DNA from: a virus
Length of the DNA stretch: 24,857 nt
IMG/VR virus record: IMGVR_UViG_3300048672_000349
Location: 1-24,857 of that record
Strand: one strand, 5' to 3'
A program made the position numbers and the translations under genes. The notes beneath the pieces are model-generated. The model ran no database searches, was not told the DNA's origin, and saw only the letters and a program-made list of their open reading frames with translations. This document shows, piece after piece, positions 7,654 through 16,200 of the stretch (position 1 is the stretch's first letter; every line of letters begins with the position of its first letter).

Positions 7654-9278
7654 GGCGTTTCCTGTGGTAATTTTGTTACTGACAATAACGATTTTAAATA
7701 ATCAAATATCTTGTGTGCCTTTTTCTTATAATCAAATATACATGAAACGTATAATGCAGAATAATAATTAAATGAACCAATAAATACATTTTTAGTATAG
7801 CTATAATCAAATAGATAATAATTTGATAAATTATTATTATGTATAATTCCACCTTTTTTAGATTTTAACGACGTATCAAAAGAATATGAAGATGAGTTAT
7901 AATGTACTCCACCTGAATAATAACGTATTAAATCATAAGAGCTAGAAGAGCTATAAGTTGAATATATAACGTCTTTTATTTTTTTTAAATATACATAAAT
8001 TTGATCTATACCTGATTGAATATCACTGCTTACTGTTATAATACCATCATCTGTATATGTATTAACAGTATTTATGTTAGTATTTGCATTTCCAAAAAAT
8101 GATCTTGTCAATACATATCCGTCCCATGTTATTAAATAAAAATTATCTATAGTTTCTTTTATTAAAGATGATTCATATTCATATCCTTCATGTAATCCGA
8201 TATTATGAATCTCCTCATCTTTGCTAAGCTCTCTAATTGCAAACGTAATATACTTTCCTCTCACATCAATAATAGATGCTATTGACTCTGTTTTTGTCGT
8301 TAAGCTTATTGTATAGCCACCATCAATGACTGTTGTAGTGTAATAATCCGGGTATCCTGGGATGCTATCATAAATTGCTACATCTTGAACGATATATAAA
8401 AAATCTTCTGATATTTCGGCATAATTAATCCTACTAGCGAGGATTCCGGCGTATGGCGATGTTGGTCTAGGATTAAAATAGTTAAGAAAATAAAGTTTTT
8501 TTGAATCTCCCGATAGACCATAAAAAACAGGCTTATCCCATGCGTATCTTGTCATATCCCTGATTTCATAGTCGAACTCAAAATTTGACAATACCGTAAA
8601 TAATAAAACATGGTTATTAACGTCTATCTCATATCCTATTTTTTCAATAAATACCTTATTATTATCATAGCCTGTATTGTTATTTATATAAACAACTAAT
8701 AAATTTTTATCATCTATCAATGAACAGCATAAAGGTTGAAGAAATTCACCCCAACTATTATTATTTTCAACACCGCTTATAGATATTCTTCCGTAATAAA
8801 TATTTAAATATGTTGGAGTTATTTTCAAATAACTCCAACTAATTGCTTCATTTTCTTTATTATTAACCCAGTAATTATTCCTTGATCGATATTCAGGTTC
8901 AGGAAGCATTAAAAAGCTTGGGTTATCTAAAGCATCAACCAATCCAAGTTCTGTGCGCGGCTTAAAAGGATTTTTATATACCTGTGTGCCTAAATCGCCA
9001 TCGTTAAATGACGTACAGAATAATATTGCGTTTTCTTCGGAGATAACCGGCTGTACAAAAATATCGACTTTACCGTTTATGTCACGGTATCCATTCAAAA
9101 AAATACTGGCTTTGATAACAACGCTTTGACCGATATAATTAAAGCGTTTTTCGCGTGTCAGGCTGGTAGATGCGCCAAGCTGCGAGCAAACAGACTGATA
9201 AAACTGTAATGCCACTCCCTTTAAAGCTGTGGCTTTTTTTGTGTCACCATAATATTTGATCGCAGGTTGTTTAATCAC
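7650..9278 (-). CDS. Putative receptor-binding / tail fiber protein with AT-rich body
   Basis: The start is uncertain. GTG 9278 has GGTG six bases upstream and follows the previous stop closely; TTG 9290 and GTG 9287 are alternatives. About 110 N-terminal residues have ordinary composition, ending near KPRTELGLVDALDNPSFLML. From about 8930 down to 7690 the DNA is strongly AT-rich and the protein is rich in Tyr, Asn, Ser and Ile (for example YSSSSSYDLIRYYSGGVHYN). The regular Tyr/Asp strands suggest beta-propeller or beta-solenoid structure. A conserved virion-attachment N-terminus with a compositionally foreign body is the usual picture for a swapped host-recognition domain, which is my inference. 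Confidence 0.6.
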   Translation of the reverse strand: MIKQPAIKYYGDTKKATALKGVALQFYQSVCSQLGASTSLTREKRFNYIGQSVVIKASIFLNGYRDINGKVDIFVQPVISEENAILFCTSFNDGDLGTQVYKNPFKPRTELGLVDALDNPSFLMLPEPEYRSRNNYWVNNKENEAISWSYLKITPTYLNIYYGRISISGVENNNSWGEFLQPLCCSLIDDKNLLVVYINNNTGYDNNKVFIEKIGYEIDVNNHVLLFTVLSNFEFDYEIRDMTRYAWDKPVFYGLSGDSKKLYFLNYFNPRPTSPYAGILASRINYAEISEDFLYIVQDVAIYDSIPGYPDYYTTTVIDGGYTISLTTKTESIASIIDVRGKYITFAIRELSKDEEIHNIGLHEGYEYESSLIKETIDNFYLITWDGYVLTRSFFGNANTNINTVNTYTDDGIITVSSDIQSGIDQIYVYLKKIKDVIYSTYSSSSSYDLIRYYSGGVHYNSSSYSFDTSLKSKKGGIIHNNNLSNYYLFDYSYTKNVFIGSFNYYSALYVSCIFDYKKKAHKIFDYLKSLLSVTKLPQETP

Positions 9279-9279
9279 A

Positions 9280-10101
9280 TTACACACCAAGCATAAACAG
9301 ATTAAGCGATTTAACCGTTACGTTATTACCTGCGGTTAAATTGCCAATATAAATTTCTACATAGTCATTGGTAGCCAGTTCAATCATGCGATTTAAGGCT
9401 AATACCTGCGTTTCTGACGTTGTTCCAAGCGTCTGAATAACTTTGTGATTAGCAGATACCGTTCCATTTTTTGCAAACCCGATAACGACAGAATCAGCAG
9501 CTGTTGCTGGTAGTATCGACAAACACGCCTGACAGTTAAATGTTTTTGTTGCGCTTCCAGTGTACCGTAATCGTGCGTTATCGCTACCGCCATTGTCAGT
9601 ATTGTAGTAAAAATCGCCTGTAGTTGTTGCCAATACTTTGACAAGATTTGTTGACCCGTCTGACGTGCTGGCAATCGTTATTGCTGCACCAGTAGTGTCA
9701 AAATACGATACTTCGCCCATTGGAACCGATGCAATTTGACCAGCTGTCAATGCCGTTGAACTGCTGTAAAAGTCAGCAAATGATAATGCCGTACCGCCAG
9801 TTGGCAAAGATGCGTAAAACACACTGAATTGGTCGTTATTTACTTTGCATCGGTACATAGTAGCTGACGCGCTAGGTGTCGTTAGTGCGTCATTGCAATA
9901 CAGGGAAATACTGAATATGCCGTTTGCGTCACATGTTGCTGTAGCCGTACCATTCCCGATTCGCTCACCTGTCGCCGACACATAAGCAACGCTGGTATAA
10001 CGATGGTCAGAGTCAACAAGTTTAAACTCAACTACACATCCAGCAATTGGGTTGCCTTTCAGGTCAACAATCGGATCGCCAGTGTTCGATATTGTACGCA
10101 T
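9280..10101 (-). CDS. Putative tail fiber / receptor-binding protein (273 residues)
   Basis: The N-terminus (NTGDPIVDLKGNPIAGCVVEF) and the following strands resemble an immunoglobulin-like or attachment domain with GNPIAG turns. The C-terminal ~110 residues end in ELATNDYVEIYIGNLTAG and VTVKSLNLFMLGV. That alternating hydrophobic pattern is like the beta-sandwich (TNF/C1q-type) heads at the end of many phage fibers. The start at 10101 has only a weak GAGAA upstream. It lies between a tail-hub candidate and the AT-rich fiber gene. Fiber assignment is from pattern and context; receptor unknown. Confidence 0.6.
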   Translation of the reverse strand: MRTISNTGDPIVDLKGNPIAGCVVEFKLVDSDHRYTSVAYVSATGERIGNGTATATCDANGIFSISLYCNDALTTPSASATMYRCKVNNDQFSVFYASLPTGGTALSFADFYSSSTALTAGQIASVPMGEVSYFDTTGAAITIASTSDGSTNLVKVLATTTGDFYYNTDNGGSDNARLRYTGSATKTFNCQACLSILPATAADSVVIGFAKNGTVSANHKVIQTLGTTSETQVLALNRMIELATNDYVEIYIGNLTAGNNVTVKSLNLFMLGV

Positions 10102-10150
10102 TAATTTATTCTCATGTAAAAAAGTGGCTAATTTCTACGCCACCATATCA

Positions 10151-10198
10151 TTAACAGCCGCGTTTACCGCCGCCGCCGCCTTTTTTGCCTTTAGCCAT
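10151..10198 (-). CDS. 15-residue glycine-lysine peptide (MAKGKKGGGGGKRGC)
   Basis: A very short ORF has an excellent ribosome binding site (AAAGGAG, eight bases before the ATG) and fills part of an otherwise empty 123-base gap between two tail genes. It encodes MAKGKKGGGGGKRGC: basic, flexible and ending in cysteine. The strong site and the biased composition argue for real translation. A role in binding DNA or in the virion is possible but not shown. Confidence 0.55.
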   Translation of the reverse strand: MAKGKKGGGGGKRGC

Positions 10199-10206
10199 GC
10201 TAAATA

Positions 10207-10213
10207 CTCCTTT
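10207..10213 (-). promoter_or_regulatory. Strong Shine-Dalgarno site of the 15-residue ORF
   Basis: The minus strand reads AAAGGAG here, eight bases before the ATG at 10198. It is one of the better ribosome binding sites in the window, and no other start codon lies at suitable distance, so it decides in favour of the tiny ORF. Confidence 0.65.
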
Positions 10214-10224
10214 GGTTGAAAAAA

Positions 10225-11451
10225 TCATATTGTCCTCGCCCCAACTGCTATTCCAGTGATAATTCCCAAATATTGCAATGAGTCCCCACCATCCACGACC
10301 GCGCTTATGTTCGACGTGAAAACAGGCATATTTATTGTATCAACTGTTGAATTAACAAACTGACCGCCGTCCGCAAGAATGAAAATTCCCTGGTCAGTCG
10401 TTGCAATGTAACCTTGCGTCCCAGTTCCCAAATATTCAGCCGGTATCTTTTGCTCTGCGCCCTTTTGCATGACTGCATCGCTTTTTTTAGCATTGATAAA
10501 ATCGCTTTGACCGTCAAAACCGTGCTTTGGCGTGCGCCCGCTTATCCAGTATAAGCCATCAAGCGTTCCAATCCATAGCCCTGTCTCGCATGACATTATT
10601 CCTGTTATGGTCGATGGTAATTTATAATGATTGTCAGACTTCCAGTGATGATAACGGAATTTTTCACAGTAAAACAGATATGCACCATTGGCAATGTACA
10701 AATGACTGTAATGATAGCCAATCAATGATCCAAACGGAGCGGGATTAATTCCAATGGTCATCAATGCTGACGTATGCGGTGTAACGCTTGATATTGTTGC
10801 AGTCGTTACGCCATTGTTTATTGTGGTCTGTCTGTACAATTCGCTACCGTTTCGTGCTGATACATAAATGGCTACCGTTGTCACATCAGCATTGGCAGAT
10901 ACAGGGATATTTGATAGTGAAATTTTTTTACCATCGACTGAAATAGTTATTGATGATGGCGCAACGGTGCCTGATTCTAATCCGCTTGAATCAAGGAAAG
11001 TACACGCTACCAGGTAAACGCCTTTTGATAAACTACCTGTATTTGACTCTGTTAGCGTTGGCTGTGTTGCTACGCTTGGCAAACCAAACGACTTGTTTGT
11101 TGATCCTTTTACCACGCCATTGACTGCACTGCCAACATAATAATAATTTCCGTCGCATTCTGCAAAATCCAGGTCTACCGCTCCGATGCTAGATTTTATT
11201 GTTGTAAATAAGTAAGTGCCTGCCGATTCAGTTACCTCGACTAAATTGCTGTTACGAACAGCAAAGCAACGCCTATCATCGCCACCGATACAGTTATAAG
11301 TTGCCGTATCTTTGCTTACACGTCCGGCTCGTTGAGTTAGTATTCCGCTCGCGTTAGCATCAAAATCAACGCATTCGCGCAAATAACCATCTGGTATTTT
11401 GTTAATATCAGAAGCGTTATTAATACCCTTGAAATTACTCAGAGTTATCAT
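10225..11451 (-). CDS. Putative tail hub / head-tail stabilisation protein (gp10/gp12-like)
   Basis: The 408-residue protein begins MITLSNFKGINNASDINKIP, followed by DGYLRECVDFDANASGILTQ and RAGR. This N-terminus, in which a gene product speaks of a start 'GINN', a 'NVDxDxxG' turn and a terminal RxGR, is typical of podovirus tail tubular or DNA-stabilisation proteins. The rest is beta-rich with repeated blades (ETGLWIGTLDGLYWISG, TTDQGIFILADGG), consistent with a propeller. GGGGA in the preceding small gene serves as its binding site, and the ATG directly follows that gene's TGA. Assignment is by pattern and gene order and not by a catalytic motif. Confidence 0.6.
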   Translation of the reverse strand: MITLSNFKGINNASDINKIPDGYLRECVDFDANASGILTQRAGRVSKDTATYNCIGGDDRRCFAVRNSNLVEVTESAGTYLFTTIKSSIGAVDLDFAECDGNYYYVGSAVNGVVKGSTNKSFGLPSVATQPTLTESNTGSLSKGVYLVACTFLDSSGLESGTVAPSSITISVDGKKISLSNIPVSANADVTTVAIYVSARNGSELYRQTTINNGVTTATISSVTPHTSALMTIGINPAPFGSLIGYHYSHLYIANGAYLFYCEKFRYHHWKSDNHYKLPSTITGIMSCETGLWIGTLDGLYWISGRTPKHGFDGQSDFINAKKSDAVMQKGAEQKIPAEYLGTGTQGYIATTDQGIFILADGGQFVNSTVDTINMPVFTSNISAVVDGGDSLQYLGIITGIAVGARTI

Positions 11452-11583
11452 TCAATCCCCGCAAATGTGCATTCTTTTACGCCTGCTGTATGCGCGTTCT
11501 GCACTGTCGAACAGATACCATGCTATACCAAAAAAAACTACGCATAGCGCAATGCTGAAATAAATAAGTTGTTTAATAATCAT
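11452..11583 (-). CDS. 43-residue single-pass membrane protein
   Basis: The ORF starts inside the stop of the long fiber gene (ATGA) and ends directly at the next ATG. It encodes MIIKQLIYFSIALCVVFFGI, continued by AWYLF, then a basic tail (AYSRRKRMHICGD). One N-terminal membrane helix with a positively charged C-terminus is predicted. Tight coupling on both sides supports real translation. Small membrane proteins among tail genes can be lysis-related, but I see no second helix or lysis partner, so no such function is claimed. Confidence 0.6.
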   Translation of the reverse strand: MIIKQLIYFSIALCVVFFGIAWYLFDSAERAYSRRKRMHICGD

Positions 11584-13610
11584 GGTAAAAACTCTGTAAT
11601 CGATATTGAGCTAGCTATTGAACCGCCGAAATATGATGCTCCTGCGGAGCCGTTAAAAGTTGTTGTAGATGCTCCGTTTCCGCCAGCTCTAACTTTGAAC
11701 GTTGTTGAGCTAGTCGTTCCAGAGGTCATAATGTGCGTGAATTTAACTTGGCAACCATAAGCTGCACCTGGAGCGGTTACAAATGAACATGCCAATGCGT
11801 TTGCAGTCGAGTCTTGAAACAATGCTGCAATTATATTATTTGCGCCCACTGAATTAGCACCATTAAAAACAACGTCTATTTTTAATTTTGATGTTGCACT
11901 TTTTGGAGTTATAGCAACGGTCATAAACTCAGTACCCTCGGTGTTTTGAGGAATCGTGTTGTCAAGTGGGATAGTCCCTGTTCCTGTTGCCATCGTCCCA
12001 GTTTCTGTACTGACAAACTGACCGACAATAGTACATGCCGTAACTCCAGTGCCTCCGTTAGCAACTGGCAATGTACCTGTTACAGTTCCACTGACATTAA
12101 TAGCCGATACTGCCCCAGCCGTCAGGTTTGCTGCCGTACCACTGCAATTTGTTAAATTCCCACTTTGTGGAGTTCCTAAAATTGGCGTGACAAGCGTGCA
12201 ATTTGTATTAAAAACATTTGATCCGGTTCCCGTCTCATCAGTTAGTGATGCCGCCAATTGAGCAGAGGTTGTACCGTTAGCCGTTAAAGACGTATATCCG
12301 GTGGAATTTCCAGTGATAACGCCAGATAAATTAGGGATGTTTGTTACATTTCCAGCTGTCAAACTTGGTGCTATGCCGTTACAATTAGTTAAGTTTCCGC
12401 TCGCTGGAGTACCTAAAGCAGCACTGTTATTGCTAAGTATAGTTGTTCCGTTTCCGCTCAACGAATATTCAGCCGCTACGCCTGTAGCATTAAACCCAGC
12501 CAATACGGTATTACTACCTGTATGCCCTGAACTTGTCCATCCCAAGCCAGAATTGCTGGAATGAGTTGTCGTGATGTTTGCAGTTAGGTTTTGGCCGTTT
12601 ACCGTACGTGATGTCTGGACATAACCACTAAGATTTTGATCCCCTGTATTTGTTCCACTTGTCACATTTAAAACAGCCAAGGCAGCGTCCGTGACATAGT
12701 TTTTATTTGTACTGGCTGATACGTTTGCAGTAGTTAGCGTGATATTAGCCGATAAATTAACGCCATTAATCGTGGTAGTTTTCAGAACTAATCCGCTTAA
12801 ATCCTGGTCGCCTGTGTTTGTACCGCTGGTCTGATTTATTACTGCTAAATTTACATCAGTAACATAGTTTTTATTGGTCGATGCTGATACGTCTGCCGTA
12901 GTTGCATTCCCTCTAAGTGCTGTAGTGCTTGTGTTTCCAATGGTTAAATTACTCGTTCCTTTAGATTCCCAGTCGGTATATTTACCAGCAGTTACCTGAC
13001 CTGACTGCGTTGAATTGACGTTTTGCAGCACTAAAGACAAATTATTGTCAACAATTGACCCTGTAAAACCGTTGCCGTTAGTAAATCCAGCAATACCCGT
13101 TGAATTGCCACCAGTGATAACAATATCTCCACTTCCCAATAATGAAATACTGTTAATGGTCTTGATATTTGACCCAGAAACTAACGTATCCTGTTTGCCG
13201 TTTAACGCTGTCTGTGTAGCGTTACTTACAGGCAATTCAAGCGGTGCAACGTCTGTAACATTAGACAACCCGACCTGTGATTTTGTGACATTGTGCGGAT
13301 TTGTGTAGTTTCCAATGTGGCTACCTACATTGCCTTGTAGTATAGTTACATTGCCAACTGCACCATTGAAGCTAGTCCAATCTACAGGGATTAATTGTCC
13401 TGACTGGGTAGCGTTTGCATTTTGCAAAACCAGAGTCAAATTATTGCTGGAAACATTTCCAGTAAATCCATTTGCATTTGTAAATCCAGTTATACCAGTA
13501 GCATTTGCATTGATCCCAGCAATACCCTGAATACCAGACCCAACAATCAAAGAGTTTTGAGGTTGTGCAACGACTAGGACGGTGTCTGACTCGTTTATAA
13601 TTACGGTCAT
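11580..13610 (-). CDS. Long tail fiber protein, Asn/Thr/Gly-rich repeats
   Basis: The 676-residue protein has GAGGTGA about five bases before its ATG, and its start overlaps the previous stop. Its body is built of degenerate repeats: NYVTDVNLAVINQTSGTNTG with DQDLSG, again NYVTDAALAVLNVTSGTNTG with DQNLSG, and several GTPxSGNLTNC units. These tandem beta-motifs with few charged residues are typical of long trimeric phage fibers. The last ~150 residues (from about SKLKIDVVF) form a more ordinary beta-rich tip. It lies between a baseplate/neck-type protein and a tail-hub candidate. Asn-X-Ser/Thr is unusually frequent throughout. Confidence 0.8.
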   Translation of the reverse strand: MTVIINESDTVLVVAQPQNSLIVGSGIQGIAGINANATGITGFTNANGFTGNVSSNNLTLVLQNANATQSGQLIPVDWTSFNGAVGNVTILQGNVGSHIGNYTNPHNVTKSQVGLSNVTDVAPLELPVSNATQTALNGKQDTLVSGSNIKTINSISLLGSGDIVITGGNSTGIAGFTNGNGFTGSIVDNNLSLVLQNVNSTQSGQVTAGKYTDWESKGTSNLTIGNTSTTALRGNATTADVSASTNKNYVTDVNLAVINQTSGTNTGDQDLSGLVLKTTTINGVNLSANITLTTANVSASTNKNYVTDAALAVLNVTSGTNTGDQNLSGYVQTSRTVNGQNLTANITTTHSSNSGLGWTSSGHTGSNTVLAGFNATGVAAEYSLSGNGTTILSNNSAALGTPASGNLTNCNGIAPSLTAGNVTNIPNLSGVITGNSTGYTSLTANGTTSAQLAASLTDETGTGSNVFNTNCTLVTPILGTPQSGNLTNCSGTAANLTAGAVSAINVSGTVTGTLPVANGGTGVTACTIVGQFVSTETGTMATGTGTIPLDNTIPQNTEGTEFMTVAITPKSATSKLKIDVVFNGANSVGANNIIAALFQDSTANALACSFVTAPGAAYGCQVKFTHIMTSGTTSSTTFKVRAGGNGASTTTFNGSAGASYFGGSIASSISITEFLP

Positions 13611-14062
13611 CGTGTCACCTCATACCGAGATTCTAACATCCCCTGTAAAAGCGGAATGACTCTTGTTGACGGGCTTGGCTCTATAAGCTCAATATCAAAA
13701 TACGCGCTTTGCCAGTCAATAGCCGCTGTTACCGATGCTTCAACGTGCATTTGTACGCCATAAGGATTAGTGTAGACAGTCTCTACTTCCAATACTACGC
13801 CATTCGATAGCACAGTTCCGGCGGGCGCGGTAAAGCTCGCAATCGTGACAATCTCAAGTCCGCCGTTTTCGGTAGTCAGGTCAAAGCCAGTTAAAACCGC
13901 CGTGTCTTCGATATCTTCGCGAGCCTGCATTCGTGCAGTGTACCCAGTCAGGTCTGTGACCGTTCCGTTTTCGTTTAAGTACAAAAAAATAGGGTCAAGT
14001 GTTGACCCCTTTTTAAATCTTATCGTTACTTCTGGTGGTGTTAGATCGAGTAATGAGGGCAT
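13607..14062 (-). CDS. Putative fiber-attachment / BppU-like N-terminal domain protein
   Basis: The 151-residue protein contains FKKGSTLDPIFLYLNENGTV followed by TDLTGYTARMQAREDIED. This is the characteristic '...LxLxxxxGxxxDLTGYTARMQxR' strand-turn pattern seen in small phage baseplate or fiber-base proteins. The remainder alternates beta strands (LEIVTIASFTAPAGT) and ends in LLQGMLESRYEVTR. Its stop overlaps the long fiber's start, so the two are likely made together and it may anchor that fiber. Function is inferred from the motif and gene order. Confidence 0.6.
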   Translation of the reverse strand: MPSLLDLTPPEVTIRFKKGSTLDPIFLYLNENGTVTDLTGYTARMQAREDIEDTAVLTGFDLTTENGGLEIVTIASFTAPAGTVLSNGVVLEVETVYTNPYGVQMHVEASVTAAIDWQSAYFDIELIEPSPSTRVIPLLQGMLESRYEVTR

Positions 14063-14066
14063 TGTA

Positions 14067-14429
14067 TTAGTCCATCAAACTGGCTGCTATTGAGTAGGTA
14101 ATACTGTTTGAATTTCCATGTGTAACAGATACACGCCAGTTTACAGGCAACATGTCATTTGCTGAAACGTTAGACGTGACTGCTGAACCTGGAAACACTT
14201 TTAAAATCGTAGTGCCAGTTGTTGAAATAGCTGCACTTGCAAGAATTGTGTAGTATTTTCCGCTTAAATAATCCTTTCCCTGAATTGTAACAGTGATACT
14301 TGGCGTAGATGTTATCGCCGTTACGTCGATTACTAAATGTAGTCCTTTAGCGTCTCTATTTAAAAAATCATCGCTTGTAGTTGTTGCCGCTCTCGCCGCT
14401 GAAGTTAATACTGCTACTGTGCTATTCAT
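14067..14429 (-). CDS. Conserved phage virion protein (120 residues)
   Basis: The sequence has the pattern LVIDVTAITSTPSITVTIQG, then KDYLSGKYYTILASAAIS, and ends with SITYSIAASLMD. Small proteins of this pattern (hydrophobic strands, GKD, TILASAAIS) recur in structural modules of many phages and prophages. The protein is compact and beta-rich with no membrane segment. The ATG overlaps the stop of the adaptor-like gene (ATGA). It is probably a minor neck, fiber-base or capsid-surface component; the exact position in the particle is unknown. Confidence 0.65.
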   Translation of the reverse strand: MNSTVAVLTSAARAATTTSDDFLNRDAKGLHLVIDVTAITSTPSITVTIQGKDYLSGKYYTILASAAISTTGTTILKVFPGSAVTSNVSANDMLPVNWRVSVTHGNSNSITYSIAASLMD

Positions 14430-15073
14430 GCGCTAACGTCCGTAAAATTGAATTGTTGAACCTGTGCATCGATTGGATTGCCGAGCACTTGATTAAATAA
14501 TGCTAAATGAGTTTGTGACCGATCCGTGTCCTTTTTATCCATATATTCTGCGTTTGCCACTTCGCCGCTGTAGGCTTCATAAACAACCCAGTGTATCAAT
14601 GCCTTATGATATTGAACTGGTATTACTGGCTCATCTGACAGTGATATGAAATTTTCAGTAGGGATTGTGTACCCCTCGATAAAAACGTTTGAACCATCGT
14701 CTGTAGCGTCTGGTGTCGGACTGAACGTGATCCGGTTGCCGCGAATAACATAACGCTGTTTATTTGCCGAAGAAAATCCTGAACCTGTGCGCCAATCACG
14801 TGGCAATTGCTCAACGAATGACTTTTCTATTTCGACACCATCAAGCGTGATCGCTAACAGTCTTTTTAAATTTGTGGGTAACAGATAGCTAGACACGCCG
14901 CTTCTAAGCCTAATGCCCAGACTATCTGTAAAAACAAAATCCACACGAGAACAGGCTTGTCGTTGCGCTTCTGAGAATGACCTCAAAAAGAAATCGTTTC
15001 GCCACGTTTGCGGGTCTTCAACATCGTTTAAAAAATCACGTCTAGCGATGTTTATCAAGGCTGATATGTTCAT
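14426..15073 (-). CDS. Putative head-to-tail adaptor protein (gp4-like)
   Basis: The 215-residue protein begins MNISALINIARRDFLNDVED, continues PQTWRNDFFLRSFSEAQRQA and has the SYLLPTNLKRLLAI segment. It follows the capsid genes and precedes the tail genes, the usual place of the ring that seals the portal. The helical N-terminus (INIARRDFLND...W...L.....EAQ) resembles adaptor proteins of P22-like and related phages, in which helices pack against the portal. AAGGTAAC lies upstream of the ATG. No direct homology search was possible, so this rests on pattern and position. Confidence 0.6.
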   Translation of the reverse strand: MNISALINIARRDFLNDVEDPQTWRNDFFLRSFSEAQRQACSRVDFVFTDSLGIRLRSGVSSYLLPTNLKRLLAITLDGVEIEKSFVEQLPRDWRTGSGFSSANKQRYVIRGNRITFSPTPDATDDGSNVFIEGYTIPTENFISLSDEPVIPVQYHKALIHWVVYEAYSGEVANAEYMDKKDTDRSQTHLALFNQVLGNPIDAQVQQFNFTDVSA

Positions 15074-15081
15074 GTGTTACC

Positions 15082-15525
15082 TTAAAAGCAAAAACCGACA
15101 ACTAGATTTTTTTCTAGTGCTTCTTTGTACAAGCAAATCAAATCGGAAACGATAACTTTTAATTCAAGCCTTTCATCTTTCCATACTCTGTAACGATATG
15201 GCTTAATCTCTTTTTCATCAATTAAAGCCTTTGCATTATCATAATCAAACGACAATAGCGCATCAAGCTGAACCTTGATTGATTCAGTATTTGACACGCT
15301 ATAATTTTGAGACAAAGCTGTTTTTATACCGTTTGAAAAGTCTTGACAGTTGAGCATAGCTTGTAATACATCAAAAGATGTACCTAAATCTAACATTAAT
15401 ACTGATCTATCGTCATCATCATAAACAATAAAATCATGATTTTCTTCGTAGAAATAAACATCTTTTGTTTGATAAATAGGAATGTCTGACTTTAAAAAAG
15501 CTTTTACTGTTAGATTCATACTCAT
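15082..15525 (-). CDS. AT-rich acidic protein of unknown function (147 residues)
   Basis: A weakly purine-rich site (AGGAAG) lies before the ATG, and the stop of the previous gene is one base away. The protein is acidic in its first half, with a run of four aspartates near residue 37 (FIVYDDDDRSVLML). It has no recognisable motif, membrane segment or repeats. It is more AT-rich and richer in Lys, Ile, Tyr and Asp than the virion proteins around it, which speaks for a late acquisition into the head-tail junction. Possible roles range from a host-directed accessory protein to a structural part; none can be shown. Confidence 0.6.
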   Translation of the reverse strand: MSMNLTVKAFLKSDIPIYQTKDVYFYEENHDFIVYDDDDRSVLMLDLGTSFDVLQAMLNCQDFSNGIKTALSQNYSVSNTESIKVQLDALLSFDYDNAKALIDEKEIKPYRYRVWKDERLELKVIVSDLICLYKEALEKNLVVGFCF

Positions 15526-15526
15526 G

Positions 15527-16198
15527 TTATCTTCCTACCATTTTAGCGGTTGTACTTGCATCTACCGCCATATAAACCACGATTTCAGAACCGTCTAACG
15601 CATTTGTAAATGCAATAGTGCCTCGGTCGTCTGCGTTTGCCGAAGTCGAACCGACGACGACAGTCAATCCGCCACCGTCCAACGTTGAACCGTGCCACGC
15701 TTGCAATAAATCAGGTCTTGCATTGAGTTTTACAGGCAAGCCCAACTTATTACCTGTTCCGACTGTCAATGCTGTAGCACCTTTACCAGCACCGCCAGCG
15801 GGGGTGATGGATGTGACAGTTTTAAAAGCCTGTGCGGTCTGGACTGCTGTAGCGTTGTTTAAGGTCAATGACTCAGTGATTACGTTACCGTAAATATCAG
15901 TCCCGACAATATTCAAAACCGCATCGCTTGAACTGGCTGCCTGTGCAACTGCTGATATGTTGCGTGGCACATCAAGCGTAGTATGCGCTAACGTTAAAGC
16001 TGTTGTGCTTGCGTCTGCAACATTTACAGTTGTTACTAAATAATCTGCTGACGCAACTGCTGGTGATCCTAAGCTGATTTTACTGATAGGTGTCACGGGA
16101 TAGCCTGCAACACCATAAAGCGAGTCGTTCAGCGGCGCGTAGTACGCGTCGCCAAACATCAGCGTCACCAATCTACCTAAAGATTGATAAAGTGCCAT
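15527..16198 (-). CDS. Putative phage structural protein (223 residues)
   Basis: I start at ATG 16198 (MALYQSLGRLVTLMFGDAYY) because GGAG lies seven bases upstream; the longer frame runs into the capsid gene. The protein is Ala/Thr/Val-rich with many short strands, for example DVPRNISAVAQAA, GTDIYGNVITESLTLNNAT and AFKTVTSITPAGG. That 'GTDxYGNxITExxTL' pattern occurs in conserved structural proteins encoded next to capsid genes in many phages. It directly follows the major capsid gene. It may be a capsid-surface fiber or minor head protein; no enzyme motif is seen. Confidence 0.6.
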   Translation of the reverse strand: MALYQSLGRLVTLMFGDAYYAPLNDSLYGVAGYPVTPISKISLGSPAVASADYLVTTVNVADASTTALTLAHTTLDVPRNISAVAQAASSSDAVLNIVGTDIYGNVITESLTLNNATAVQTAQAFKTVTSITPAGGAGKGATALTVGTGNKLGLPVKLNARPDLLQAWHGSTLDGGGLTVVVGSTSANADDRGTIAFTNALDGSEIVVYMAVDASTTAKMVGR

Positions 16199-16200
16199 TT

